Source of the DNA: JBEIFW01 sp046081125
Lineage (GTDB): Bacteria > Actinomycetota > Acidimicrobiia > Acidimicrobiales > Ilumatobacteraceae
Direction of reading: 5' to 3'
NCBI GenBank assembly: GCA_046081125.1
Contig: JBJTVH010000040.1
Span: 1 to 64,000, forward strand
Length of the DNA: 64,000 nt
Shown: in pieces, positions 8,189 to 17,724 of the stretch
How the letters are laid out: every line of letters begins with the position of its first letter
Position numbering within the stretch: the stretch's first letter is position 1
Program-made: the position numbers and the translations under genes
Notes under the pieces: generated by a model
Told to the model about the DNA's origin: nothing
Database searches by the model: none
The model's input: the letters and a program-made list of their open reading frames with translations, nothing else

Positions 8189-9346
8189 TCAGCAGCGCTC
8201 GATGATCGTGGCGTTGGCCATGCCGCCGCCCTCGCACATCGTCTGGAGCCCGAAGCGACCACCGGTCCGCTCCAACTCGTTCAGCAGGGTGGTCATCAGC
8301 CGGGCCCCGGAGCACCCGAGCGGGTGGCCGAGCGCGATCGCTCCGCCGTTCACGTTGACCCGGCTCATGTCGGGGTGGTGTTCCTTCTCCCATGCGAGCA
8401 CGACCGAGGCGAACGCCTCGTTGATCTCGACGAGGTCGATCTGGTCGATGGTCATGCCGGCCTTCGCCAGCACCTTCGTCGTGGCCGGGATCGGCGCCGT
8501 CAGCATCAGCCGGGGATCGTCGGCTGCGAGCGCGAACGACACGAACCGGGCCCGCGGCTTCAGGCCGAGCTCGGCTGCCTTTTCCTCGCTCATGATGAGC
8601 AGGGCGGACGCGCCGTCGGTGATCTGCGAGGAGTTGCCGGCCGTAACCCCGCCGTCCTCCCGGAAGGACGGCTTCAGGCTCTGGAGCTTCTCGATCGTCG
8701 ACTCCCGGATGCCCTCATCCGCGGTGACCATCGCCCCGTCCGCGCCGAGGACCGGGATGATCTCGTTCTGGAACCGTCCCTCGGCGGTGGCCCGAGCGGC
8801 GAACTGCTGGCTGCGAAGCCCGAACGCGTCCATCTCGGCGCGCGTGATGCCCCACTTCTCGGCGATCAACTCGGCCGAGATGCCCTGCGGGACCAACCCC
8901 CCGACCGCGGCATAGCGAGCCCCGATGCTCGGGCCGAACGGCAACCCGAACTTGCCGTCCGCCATCGACGCGCCCATCGGCACCCGGGACATCACCTCGA
9001 CGCCAGCGGCGATCACCACGTCGTAGGCACCGGCGATCACGCCCTGGGCGGCGAAGTGCGCGGCCTGCTGGGAGGAACCGCACTGCCGATCGACCGTCGT
9101 ACCGGGGATGGACTCCGGCCAGCCCGCCGCCAGCACGGCATTGCGCGCCACGTTCACACCCTGCTCGCCGACCTACATCACGCACCCCATGACGACGTCG
9201 TCGATCACCGCCGGGTCGATGCCCGTGCGGGCGACCAGCGCCTTCAGGGTCTCGGCCGCGAGGTCGACCGGATGCCAGTCCTTGAGCTTCCCGTTGCGCT
9301 TCCCCATCGGGGTGCGAACGGCGTCGACGATGACGGCGGTGGTCAC
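8189..9346 (-). pseudogene. Acetyl-CoA acetyltransferase (thiolase) interrupted by an in-frame TAG
   Basis: Thiolase that would join or cleave acyl-CoA and acetyl-CoA. The reading starts at GTG 9346 behind GAAAGGAG and runs 56 codons (TTAVIVDAVRTPMGKRNG to DDVVMGCVM). It then meets TAG at 9174-9176 and continues in the same frame VGEQGVNVARNAVLAAGWPES. The remainder is complete: DRQCGSSQQAAHFAA (acyl-accepting Cys), NEAFA, NVNGGAIALGHPLGCSGAR and CEGGGMANATI. In homologues the stop position is Gln (CAG), so one C-to-T change explains it. An internal start at 9157 would lose the conserved N-terminus. Could be genuine decay or a consensus error. Confidence 0.85.
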
Positions 9347-9457
9347 GAGGAACTCCTTTCGCCGACCGTCGATGGCCGGCGGCGAACGCGCGGGCCAAAA
9401 GTCTCGCGACCGACCGGCGCACTGTCCAGGTGTCGAACACCATGGAAGGGTGTGATC

Positions 9458-11150
9458 GTGACCGCGCCGGGGAACCCCGTAGCCCCCGAGACGACCATCC
9501 CCCGGGCGTTCTTGCGCACCGTTGCCCGGCAACCCGACGCCGTCGCCCTCCGAGCCGTCGACCCGACCGGCTCGTGGGCGCGCTGGACCTGGACGGAGGT
9601 GGTCGGCCACGTGGCCCGACTCTCGGCCGGGCTCGCCGCCCAGGGCATCGAACCCGGGGACCGCATCGTGTTCGCCTTTCGCAATCGGCCCGAGTTCCAT
9701 TGGCTGGATCTCGCAGCGCAGTTCCGCCGAGCCGTACCGGTGAGCCTGTACCGCACCACGAGCACCGGCGACCCCCCGAAGAGCTTCGATCCCTCGTCGG
9801 CCACACCGGCGCCCGCCTGGCCATCGTCGACGATCCCCGGCTCGCCGAACGCCTTCGCGACTGGTCCGGGGACCTGCCTCGGCTGACCGACGTTGTCGTG
9901 CTCGACGCGCCGGGCACACCCGCGGCGTCCGCGGGCGCACTGCTGGCCGGTGATCAGCACGTCGACGACCTCGAGACCCTCGCTGCCGCGACCCGCGCCG
10001 AGGATCTCGCCACCCTCGTCTACACGTCGGGCACCACGGGTCTGCCGAAAGGGGTCATGCTCGACCAGGCCAACGTCGTGGCCACGGCCGAGCAACTGCG
10101 TCGATGCCTCGGCACCGAGGACCTCACGGGATGGCGCGTCGTCTCCTACCTCCCGATGGCACACATCGCAGAACGGATGGTCGGTCACTACCTGTGGGTG
10201 ATCGGTGGATCCTCGACGCCCTCGATCCCGACCGCCGGTCCCGGTTGGAGGAGGGTGTTGCGCTCGCGCGGACGATCGCAGCGGCCGAACGGTCCGGCAC
10301 GGCGACCGACGAGCAGCGAGCGAGCTGGTCGTTCCTCGACGCCATCGCCTTCGCACCGCTTCGCGAGGCCGTCGGACTCGACGCCCTCCGTCTGGCCGTG
10401 AGCGGTGCAGCGCCGCTGCCCCCGGAGCTCCACGAGTGGTTCCTCGCCGTCGGCATCCCGCTCAGCGAGATCTACGGCCAGTCGGAATCGTCCGGACCGA
10501 TCAGCTGGTCCCCGCACGAGGCCCGGCCCGGCCCGGTCGGTCGGGCGATCCCGGAGTGCGAGGTTCGCCTCGCGGACGACGGGGAGGTCTGTTGCCGTGG
10601 TCCGAACGTGTTCCGTGGCTGCTGGCACGACGAGGCACGCACCAGCGATGCCCTCGTCGACGGCTGGTTGCACACCGGCGACATCGGGGTCCTCGAGCCG
10701 GACGGGCTGTTGCGCATCGTCGACCGCAAGAAGGACCTCATCGTGACCTCCGTCGGCGAGCACGTCAGCCCCGCCTCGCTCGAGGCCGCGCTCCGCATGG
10801 TCCCGCTCATCGGGCAGGCCGTCGTGGTCGGTGACGGCCGCCCGTTCGTCGCAGCCGTCGTCACGCTGGATCCGGATGCGGTACGCAACTCGGCCGCATC
10901 GCACGACCTCGTCGATCGAACGACGGCAACCCTCGTGGAGGAGCCCGCGCTGGTTGCCGACGTTGCGGCCGGGATCGACGGCCTCAACGAACGGTTGGTG
11001 CCCCCGAGCCAGGTCCGGCGCTTCGCGATCGTCACCGAGGACTGGGACCGGACTGCCGGGCTCCTCACCCCCACCGCCAAGCTGAAACGTCGAGCGGTGG
11101 CCGAACGCTACGCCGACGTGATCGACGGGCTCTACCGCACCGTTCCATGA
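9458..11150 (+). pseudogene. Long-chain fatty-acid-CoA ligase (AMP-binding), frameshifted with an internal deletion
   Basis: Would activate fatty acids with ATP and CoA. The 5' part from GTG 9458 (SD GGAAGGG at 9444-9450) encodes the N-terminus to VSLYRTTSTGD, then shifts frame at a run of six C (9772-9777). The middle part has the P-loop YTSGTTGLPKGVM and SYLPMAHIAERMVGHYLWVIGG. Near 10205 the frame changes again and about 70-80 residues normally found between the two halves are absent. The 3' part keeps YGQSES, DGWLHTGDIG, DRKKDLI and TPTAKLKR. Neighbours the broken thiolase on the opposite strand. Confidence 0.85.
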
Positions 11151-11182
11151 CATCCGAACTACGGGTTGCCTGACTACCCTGA

Positions 11183-12661
11183 GTGACCGTGGCCACGATC
11201 GGGACGTCTTCGGAGTTCGCCCGAGCCCTGCAGGCGAAGCTGGTCGAGGGCGACCTCGACTGGCTGCGGGCTCGGTTCCTCGCCGGCGACCTCAACTTCC
11301 TGCGAGACCTGCTGCCCGCCAGCGAACGCGCCCAGTTCCCCCGTCGCCTCGATGACCGCGACCTCGGGTGGATCCGGACCGTGCTCGCCGCGGTGGTGAT
11401 CCCCGGTGTCGGGCCGCTCGCCGTTCCGGTCGCAGCCCCGACGGTTCCCCCGGCGCCGGTCGTCCCAAACGCCGCACCACGCGGACCGACAGCGCCGGGA
11501 GGCACGAGCCGGCCGGCGATGCCGGGCGAGTACCTGGGCGAGCCCGCCTTCAGCTTCGGCCCCGACTACTCGCCCGATACGGACTTCACCCTCGATCCGG
11601 TGACCCCGACCGCACGGCCCAACACCAGTCGAACCCCCCAGCGCTGGTGGATCGTGGTAATCCCGGTCGTCGCCGTCCTTGCGCTGGTCGCCCTGGTGTT
11701 CGTGCGGAGCCGTGGCGACGACCCCGGCACAGCCGCCCCGATCACGACCTCGGCCCGGACGACGACCGTTCCGGCCACCGCCAACCTGGCCCGCACGCTC
11801 GAAGCCGAACCGAGGCTGTCGACCCTGTTCGCCGCCGTGCGCGCCGCCGGTCTCGCCGACGTGCTCGCCGATCCGGCCGGGGTGCTCACCGTGTTCGCTC
11901 CCACGAACGACGCGTTCGCCGCCCTGGCCCCTGGGCGCCTCGACGCGCTGCTCGCCGATCCCGCGGCGCTGCGAAAGGTGCTCCTCTACCACGTCGCGTC
12001 GGGACGTTGGACCTCCGTCACGGCCAAGACCGGCGAGTTGCCGGTCCTCGACGGGCCGCCGCTCAAGGTCGCCCGCACGGGGAACACCCTGACCGTCGGC
12101 GGCGCAACCGTCGTGTCGGCCGATCTGACCGCCTCCAACGGCGTCGTCCATCTGCTCGATCGAGTGCTGCTCCCGCCGGACGGGCCTACCCCGACCGGCA
12201 TCGGGACGACGGCGGCTGCGACGACCGGCGCGGCGACGACCGGCGCGGCGACGACGGCGGCCGCGACGACCGGGGTCGCGACGACCACGGCAACGACGGC
12301 GGCCTCGACGACCGTACCGGCCGGGCCGACGAGCACGACCGGACCCGGCATCGACGTGGTCGTGAAATTCCCGACCCCCAATGGCGTGACCCTCGATGCG
12401 CAGGCCACCGCCGTCGTCAACGACCTGGCGGCCGCCATCAAGCGTCTCCCGGCCGGAGCGGTCGTCAAGGTGACCGGTTGGAGCGACACCCGCGGGGGTG
12501 AACGTGCCGCACTCGACCAGTCCAAGGCTCGGGCCGACGCCGTCGTCGCCGCCCTGCGCGCCGCCGGCGCAACCTCTGTCACCTACACCGTGACCGGTGC
12601 CGGGGGCCGGTGGGCGGCGGTTTACGCGGACGCCCGCGTCGTGGAGGTCGACCTCCCGTGA
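11183..12661 (+). CDS. Membrane protein with fasciclin (FAS1) and OmpA-like domains
   Basis: 492 residues. A cytoplasmic N-terminal region has two related acidic/hydrophobic segments (GDLDWLRARFLAGDLNFLRDLL, then RDLGWIRTVLAAVVIPG) and a Pro-rich linker. TM WWIVVIPVVAVLALVALVFV spans about 154-175. An extracellular FAS1 adhesion domain (about 200-330; VLTVFAPTNDAFAAL, LLYHVASG, VVHLLDRVLLPP) is followed by an Ala/Thr low-complexity linker. A C-terminal OmpA-like peptidoglycan-binding fold (about 390-490) has TGWSDTRGGERAALDQSKARADAV. Probable cell-surface adhesion or wall-anchoring role. Its 3' end overlaps the opposing MarR gene by 40 bp. Confidence 0.8.
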   Translation: MTVATIGTSSEFARALQAKLVEGDLDWLRARFLAGDLNFLRDLLPASERAQFPRRLDDRDLGWIRTVLAAVVIPGVGPLAVPVAAPTVPPAPVVPNAAPRGPTAPGGTSRPAMPGEYLGEPAFSFGPDYSPDTDFTLDPVTPTARPNTSRTPQRWWIVVIPVVAVLALVALVFVRSRGDDPGTAAPITTSARTTTVPATANLARTLEAEPRLSTLFAAVRAAGLADVLADPAGVLTVFAPTNDAFAALAPGRLDALLADPAALRKVLLYHVASGRWTSVTAKTGELPVLDGPPLKVARTGNTLTVGGATVVSADLTASNGVVHLLDRVLLPPDGPTPTGIGTTAAATTGAATTGAATTAAATTGVATTTATTAASTTVPAGPTSTTGPGIDVVVKFPTPNGVTLDAQATAVVNDLAAAIKRLPAGAVVKVTGWSDTRGGERAALDQSKARADAVVAALRAAGATSVTYTVTGAGGRWAAVYADARVVEVDLP

Positions 12662-13101
12662 TCGTTCGCCGTGGGCACCTTGCCCAAGGCCGCAAGCAGC
12701 CCCTCTGCGCCGCCGTCCGTCAAGTGACGCCCGAGATGACGCTGCACGCTTCGACCGTGCACCGCTGACGCCCGGCGGAGGCGTTCCCGGCCGACGCGAC
12801 TGATGACCGCGTATGCGCCCCGCCCGTCGGTCGGGTCGGCTTCGCGCAGCGCCATCTCCTGCTCCACGAGCCGATCGAGAACCCGGCTCGCCGTGCTCTT
12901 GTGCACACCCATCGCCGCAGCGAGTTCCTGCACGCGAAGCGAACCTTCTGCGTCACGGAGCGCTTCGAGCGCCGAGAACCACACCAGAGGCATCCCGCAC
13001 TGGTCTCGCAGATCGGCATCGAGGTGCGAAGTCACCACCCCTGCCACCTCGAGCAACCGCTTCCCCGCCGCGAGCCGGTCGGGATCCGGGCGTGCCGCCA
13101 T
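12622..13101 (-). CDS. MarR-family transcriptional regulator
   Basis: 159 residues with the winged-helix core LRVQELAAAMGVHKSTASRVLDRLVEQEMALREADPTDGR, including the DxRG-like wing (DPTDGRGAY). Such dimeric repressors often sense aromatic compounds. It lies 21 nt behind the ferredoxin-reductase-like gene on the same strand, so it may be co-transcribed with it. No ligand can be assigned. Confidence 0.85.
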   Translation of the reverse strand: MAARPDPDRLAAGKRLLEVAGVVTSHLDADLRDQCGMPLVWFSALEALRDAEGSLRVQELAAAMGVHKSTASRVLDRLVEQEMALREADPTDGRGAYAVISRVGRERLRRASAVHGRSVQRHLGRHLTDGGAEGLLAALGKVPTANDHGRSTSTTRASA

Positions 13102-13122
13102 GCCCTAAGCCTACCGACGCGC

Positions 13123-14340
13123 TCAGGCCAGGGTGGCAGCGTGGACCAGGCCTTCGTCCCAGGAGGCACCCTCCATGAGCAGCTTTCGGTACGACATGAG
13201 CGCCCGAGGCATCGACAGGCCGAACACGCCGCGCAGGCGTCCCGCCCGGCCGTACAACGCCACGAACCGTCGCGAAGCGACGTCGCCGACCGCGATCACG
13301 ACGTCGTCGTCGCCGGATGCGCGACCGAGGAACTGGATCCGGGCGTCGTACTGGTCACTCCAGAAGAACGGCACCGGGTCGTAGGGCAGGCCGGCGCCAC
13401 CGGCGGCGACCGCCAGCGCGTTGCGGGCGGCGAGCGCTCCCTGCTCCGCCGCGTTGGTCCAGTGCTCGACCCGCATCTCCTCGCCATACCGGGGATTGGG
13501 CCACCGGGCGACGTCGCCGGCGACGTAGACCCCAGGGGGACCCGCAGCCAGGGTCTCGTCGGCGACCACCCCGTCCCGCAGGGTGAGCCCGCTATCGGCC
13601 AACCACCCGGTCGCCGGCTGGACCCCGATGCCGACGACGACGACGTCGGCATCGAGGATCGTGCCGTCCCCGAGGCGGACCCGCTCGACGCGGGTGCCTC
13701 CTTCGATCGCATCGACCCCTACCCCCAGACGGAGCCGCACACCGTGGTCCCGGTGGATCTCGGCGCAGGCGTCGCCGAGGACCGGGCCGAGGCCGCGGAC
13801 CATCGGGACCGGCAACGCCTCCACCATCGTGACCTCGAGTCCCCGGGAGCGCGCCGTGGCCGCAACCTCGGCGCCGATGAACCCGGCCCCGATCACGACC
13901 ACGTGTTGCGGGGTCGCGTCGAGATCGGCGCGCAGGGCGAGCGCGTCGTCGAGGGTGCGCAACTCGTGGATGCCCGGCAGGTCCGGTTGGTTCGGCAACC
14001 GACGACAGCCGGCGCCGGTGGCGATCACGAGTGCGTCGTAGGGCACGGACGATCCGTCCGAGAGGTCCACCCGGCGCTGCCCGACGTCGAGTCCGGTCGC
14101 CGCCGTGCCCAGGCGGAACTCGAGGCCGAGTTCGTCGTACCCCCCCGGCTTGCGCAGAGCGATCCGATCGGCATCCCACTCACCGGCGAGGACCTTCTTC
14201 GACAGCGGCGGCCGATCGTACGGGAGGTGCGGCTCGGCGCCGACGAGGGTGAGACGCCCATCGAACCCCTCGCTGCGGAAGGTTTCCGCCGCGCGCAACC
14301 CGGCGAGAGAAGCACCGACGACCACGACGTGTTGCACCAT
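13123..14340 (-). CDS. FAD-dependent NAD(P)H oxidoreductase, ferredoxin-reductase type
   Basis: 405 residues. FAD-binding GASLAGLRAAETFR sits at the N-terminus, with LPYDRPPLSK typical of putidaredoxin/rubredoxin reductases. The NAD-binding GAGFIGAEVAATARSRG is near 150, then VGIGVQP and GPPGVYVAGDVARW (second FAD contact). A C-terminal reductase domain includes PFFWSDQYDARIQFLG. Passes electrons from NADH to a ferredoxin for a P450 or dioxygenase; none is encoded nearby. ATG 14340 begins MVQHVVVVGASLAG; upstream codons are unrelated. Confidence 0.88.
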   Translation of the reverse strand: MVQHVVVVGASLAGLRAAETFRSEGFDGRLTLVGAEPHLPYDRPPLSKKVLAGEWDADRIALRKPGGYDELGLEFRLGTAATGLDVGQRRVDLSDGSSVPYDALVIATGAGCRRLPNQPDLPGIHELRTLDDALALRADLDATPQHVVVIGAGFIGAEVAATARSRGLEVTMVEALPVPMVRGLGPVLGDACAEIHRDHGVRLRLGVGVDAIEGGTRVERVRLGDGTILDADVVVVGIGVQPATGWLADSGLTLRDGVVADETLAAGPPGVYVAGDVARWPNPRYGEEMRVEHWTNAAEQGALAARNALAVAAGGAGLPYDPVPFFWSDQYDARIQFLGRASGDDDVVIAVGDVASRRFVALYGRAGRLRGVFGLSMPRALMSYRKLLMEGASWDEGLVHAATLA

Positions 14341-14401
14341 CACCCCACGATGCCACGCCACTGCGGCACCGGGCACCCGACCCGCATCCGGGCCTCGGCC
14401 C

Positions 14402-15154
14402 TCAGGACGCTGGTCGGGTGCCGGCGGACCCGAACCCCACGGGCAGTGTGCCGGACTCGTGCGCGAGCGCAGTTGTGCCTTCGTGACGATCGTGCGCGAT
14501 CGACCGCACGGCCTCCGGCGGCGGTGCGGCATCGTGACGGAACGTGATCGAGAGCCGAGGATCGGCCACCGCCACCTTCGGCACGGCGTGCTCCCACCGC
14601 TCCTGGCAGCGGCCGCCCATCACGAGCAGATCGCCGCGACCGAGCAGGAACGTGTGGGACATCCCGCCACCGCGCGGCCGGATCGAGAACGGCCGAGGCG
14701 ACCCGACGGACACGATGGCGACCGTGGGCACCGGCTGCCAGGACGCCAGCCGATCCCCATGCCAGGCAACGCTGTCCGCGCCACTGCGATACAGGTTGAA
14801 CCCGATCGAATCGAAGCGCACGCCGTACCGCCCGTCGAGCGCAACCCGGATCCCCTCGAGCACCGGCAACGGGACCGGGCCGTCGGTCCGGGACCACCAG
14901 GCACTCAGCCGTGGCTCGGTGACGACCCGCCCGAACATCGGAACCCGGCGGGCGCGCCAGGACACGCGCGCCACCAACTCGGCGAAGACGTGATCGGCGC
15001 CCGACAACCAGTGCGGAAAGACATCGAGCCAGCACTCCTCGTCGAGCCAGATGCGGGCGATCCCTGCGAACGTTCGATCGAAGTCCGGTTCGATCAGGCC
15101 GAAGAGGCTCGGTTGCCACTCGAGGACGGGCGCCGCCGCGCCGGGTGTGAACAT
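14402..15154 (-). CDS. AlkB-like 2-oxoglutarate/Fe(II) dioxygenase
   Basis: 250 residues. Metal and cosubstrate motifs of the AlkB fold are visible: WHGDRL (His-x-Asp), distal His in WEHAVPKV and RLSITFR (Arg-x5-Arg region). The NLYRSGADSVAWHGD and SHTFLLGRGDLLVMGG segments are also typical. Such enzymes demethylate alkylated bases in nucleic acids. ATG 15154 chosen because upstream codons are not conserved and the divergent SpoU gene begins 44 nt away. Confidence 0.85.
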   Translation of the reverse strand: MFTPGAAAPVLEWQPSLFGLIEPDFDRTFAGIARIWLDEECWLDVFPHWLSGADHVFAELVARVSWRARRVPMFGRVVTEPRLSAWWSRTDGPVPLPVLEGIRVALDGRYGVRFDSIGFNLYRSGADSVAWHGDRLASWQPVPTVAIVSVGSPRPFSIRPRGGGMSHTFLLGRGDLLVMGGRCQERWEHAVPKVAVADPRLSITFRHDAAPPPEAVRSIAHDRHEGTTALAHESGTLPVGFGSAGTRPAS

Positions 15155-15198
15155 GTGTTCGATCCTGATGGGGGCGGCGTGATCTGTCAAGCGCGACC

Positions 15199-16029
15199 AT
15201 GGGTCCGATGCCGCCGAGGATCGAACCCGTGGTCGACCCGACCGACGAGCGCGTCGCGCCGTACCGGTCGTTGCGCGACCCCGAGGCACGTCGGCGCGTG
15301 GAGCCAGCCGGTGGCGTCGCAGTCGTGGAGGGCCTCGTCGCCCTCGCCGAACTGTTGCGCTCCCCGGTGCCGGTCGTGTCCGGGTTCGTGCTCGACGCAC
15401 GCCTGGAGCGGGTCGCTGCGCAGTGGCCCGACGGCCCGCCGCTGTACGTCGCGCCAGCCCCGGTCCTCGACGCCGTCGCCGGATTCCCGGTGCATCGCGG
15501 GGTCCTTGCGCTCGCCCGACGGCCGGCGCCGGTCGCCGTCGCCGACATCGCCGCCCATGCCACGGTCGTGGCGCTCGAGGACCTCAACGACGTCGAGAAC
15601 CTCGGCGCGATCGGCCGGGCAGCGCGCGCCCTGGGTGCCGGGGCGCTCGTGCTGTCGCCCCGATGCGCAGACCCGTACACACGTCGCGCGCTGCGGGTGT
15701 CTCAGGGCCACCTGCTGCACCTGCCCGTCGCGCGCGCCCACGCGTGGCCCGACGCACTCGGGGGCCTGCGGGCCGCCGGTCATCGGCTCGTCGCGCTCAG
15801 CCCCGACGGCGACACCGACCTCGAAGGGCTGATCGCAGCACCGACCGACCGCCTGACGCTGCTGCTGGGCGCCGAAGGTCCCGGGTTGTCGCCCGTGGTC
15901 CTCGAACGGGCCGACCACCGGATCCGCATCCCGCTGCTCGCCGGCGTCGACTCGCTCAACGTCGGCCATGCGGCGGCGATCGCCCTCCATCACGTCGCCG
16001 CGTCACGGCGCGCCATGATGCGAGGGTGA
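15199..16029 (+). CDS. TrmH/SpoU-family RNA 2'-O-methyltransferase
   Basis: 276 residues. The SPOUT methyltransferase domain has its three motifs: NDVENLGAIGRAARALG (motif 1), LLLGAEGPGLS (motif 2) and VDSLNVGHAAAIALHHV (motif 3), forming the knotted SAM site. The N-terminal part (about 1-105) is the substrate-binding region seen in 23S rRNA or tRNA ribose methyltransferases. Target not assignable. Its stop overlaps the GTG of the VOC gene. Confidence 0.9.
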   Translation: MGPMPPRIEPVVDPTDERVAPYRSLRDPEARRRVEPAGGVAVVEGLVALAELLRSPVPVVSGFVLDARLERVAAQWPDGPPLYVAPAPVLDAVAGFPVHRGVLALARRPAPVAVADIAAHATVVALEDLNDVENLGAIGRAARALGAGALVLSPRCADPYTRRALRVSQGHLLHLPVARAHAWPDALGGLRAAGHRLVALSPDGDTDLEGLIAAPTDRLTLLLGAEGPGLSPVVLERADHRIRIPLLAGVDSLNVGHAAAIALHHVAASRRAMMRG

Positions 16030-16490
16030 TCGACTTCTCCCGCACCTTCCACACCGGCATCCGAGTGCCCGACATCCGCGCCGCGATGGCCGAGCTGTCC
16101 GACCAGCTCGGCGTCACCTGGGCGGCGCTCCAGGAGCGGGACCAGGCCGTGTGGACCCCGGAGACCGGGCTGGTGACCACCCCGCTCAAGTTCACCTACT
16201 CCTGCGAGGGGCCGGTGCACCTCGAGCTTCTCCAGGGTCAACCCGGCACCTACTGGTACGGCGCCGACGCACCGGGCCCGCACCACATCGGGGTGTGGGT
16301 CGACGACGTGAAGGCCACCACCGAAGCCGCCGTCGCCGCCGGATGGACGCTGCTGTCGGCCGGGGCGCCGCCCGAGCAGGGGTACGGAGCGTTCACCTAT
16401 GTCCGCTCCCCGCAGGGAGTCATCGTCGAACCGGTCTGGAGCGCAGTCATCCCGGCGTTCGAACGCTGGTGGGCGGGCGGCTCGCTGTGA
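16026..16490 (+). CDS. VOC-family (glyoxalase/dioxygenase fold) protein
   Basis: 154 residues of the vicinal-oxygen-chelate fold: FHTGIRVPDIRAAMAELSDQLG at the N-terminus, VHLELLQGQPGTYW, then HHIGVWVDDVKATTEAAVAAGW and SPQGVIVEPVW. Candidate metal ligands are His near 9, Glu near 67, His in HHIGVWV and Glu in VEPVW. GTG at 16026 overlaps the SpoU stop by 4 nt, and its own stop overlaps the next gene (GTGA), so the three are coupled. Substrate unknown. Confidence 0.85.
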   Translation: MIDFSRTFHTGIRVPDIRAAMAELSDQLGVTWAALQERDQAVWTPETGLVTTPLKFTYSCEGPVHLELLQGQPGTYWYGADAPGPHHIGVWVDDVKATTEAAVAAGWTLLSAGAPPEQGYGAFTYVRSPQGVIVEPVWSAVIPAFERWWAGGSL

Positions 16491-16882
16491 GCATCCAGGT
16501 CACCACCGGCGCGGCGCTCGTGTGCAGCTTCGGGATCGCGCCGTCCACGCTCACCGTCGTGCCGACCGGTCCCCCCGTGATGGCCGGCGGAGCGCCGGCC
16601 GCCACCGTGCAGGACAACAAGCCGATGGCCAACGTCGCTCCGTTCGGCATGTGCACCACCCTCACCAACCCGCAGGTCGCCGCGGCCACCTCCGCGGCGC
16701 TCGGCGTGCTCACGCCGCAACCGTGCCTCCCGGTCACCACCGCGCCGTGGACCCCGGGGTCGACCTCGGTGCTGATCGGCGGCCAGCCGGCCCTCGGGTC
16801 CACCTGCACGCTGCTGTGCCAGTGGGGCGGCACGATCACCATCACCGCACCGGGCAGTGCCACCACGGTGATGACCGGCTGA
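16487..16882 (+). CDS. DUF4280 PAAR-like protein (injection-system spike tip)
   Basis: 131 residues of the DUF4280 family: MSIQVTTGAALVCSFGIAP, NKPMANVAPFGMCTTLTNP, TPQPCLPVTTAPWTPGS, VLIGGQPALGSTCTLLC and a short beta-rich end. These are PAAR-like tips that cap VgrG-type spikes of contractile injection systems, which fits the structural genes downstream. GTG start overlaps the VOC stop. Several Cys and no classical PAAR His set. Confidence 0.85.
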   Translation: MSIQVTTGAALVCSFGIAPSTLTVVPTGPPVMAGGAPAATVQDNKPMANVAPFGMCTTLTNPQVAAATSAALGVLTPQPCLPVTTAPWTPGSTSVLIGGQPALGSTCTLLCQWGGTITITAPGSATTVMTG

Positions 16883-17010
16883 CCCGCAGCAGCCCGGACC
16901 CGCCCGGCCGGTGGACGCACCGGGGTGTGTCAAGATGCCGGCCGCCGTTGGTCGACGCCGCTGCGGAGGGTTCGGATGCCTGGACGGAGTGCCGTCGTGA
17001 AGGTTCCGTC

Positions 17011-17631
17011 GTGAAGATCCCCGTGTTCGTCCATGCCGATGATCCGGTCCTGCAGGCCGGGGTCACGGCGCTCTTGCGTGGTCGCCCCGAGGCGACCGTG
17101 GTCGAGGCCACCGACCTCGACACGGCCCGCGTGGTGATCGTCGCGGCCGACGACGTCGACGAGCCGACCGTTCGCACCGCTCGGGCGTTGCAGCGCAACG
17201 GCTCGATGCGGCTGGTGCTCGTGATCACCAACCTCGGCGACGCGGCGCTGCTGGCCGGGATCGGTGCGGGCGCCTGCGGGTTCGTGCGCCGATCGGAGGC
17301 CACCCCCGAGCGCCTCGGTGCGGTCGTGCGCAGTGCCGCGTCGGGAGACGGTGCCGTGCCACCCGACCTGCTCGGGCGCCTGCTCGAACACATGAGCTCC
17401 GTGCAGAGCTCGATCCTCGAACCCCGCGGGCTGTCGCTGTCGGGCCTGTCGGAGCGAGAGACGACGGTCCTGCGGCTCGTGGCCGAGGGGCTCGAGACCT
17501 CCGAGATCGCCGAGCGGTTGTGCTTCTCCGAGCGCACCGTCAAAGGCGTCATCCACGAGGTGACGACCCGGCTGCGGCTGCGCAACCGGGCCCAGGCCGT
17601 CGCCTACGCCGTGCGGCAGGGCCTGATCTGA
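17011..17631 (+). CDS. LuxR/NarL-type response regulator of the injection-system cluster
   Basis: 206 residues. An N-terminal receiver-like domain (1-120) precedes a C-terminal LuxR HTH (LSERETTVLRLVAEGLETSEIAERL, CFSERTVKGVIHEV). The receiver keeps an acidic pair (HADD), but the usual phospho-Asp strand reads VVIVAADDVDE, and the conserved Lys is Arg (GFVRRSE), so it may act without phosphorylation. GTG 17011 has GAAGG upstream. A hairpin follows. No sensor kinase is adjacent; control of the particle genes is inferred from position. Confidence 0.85.
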   Translation: MKIPVFVHADDPVLQAGVTALLRGRPEATVVEATDLDTARVVIVAADDVDEPTVRTARALQRNGSMRLVLVITNLGDAALLAGIGAGACGFVRRSEATPERLGAVVRSAASGDGAVPPDLLGRLLEHMSSVQSSILEPRGLSLSGLSERETTVLRLVAEGLETSEIAERLCFSERTVKGVIHEVTTRLRLRNRAQAVAYAVRQGLI

Positions 17632-17655
17632 GCCGGACACGTCCGCAAGGGAAGC

Positions 17656-17675
17656 CGCCCCTGCCCGAAGGGGCG
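17656..17675 (+). terminator. Hairpin after the LuxR gene
   Basis: Perfect 7-bp inverted repeat CGCCCCT (17656-17662) and AGGGGCG (17669-17675) with a 6-nt loop, 25 nt after the LuxR stop and before the DUF4255 gene. No U-tract. Confidence 0.5.
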
Positions 17676-17724
17676 CACGAGTAGCCGTTCCCTCCCTGTA
17701 CGGGGCGTCCTACCGTCGCCGACG

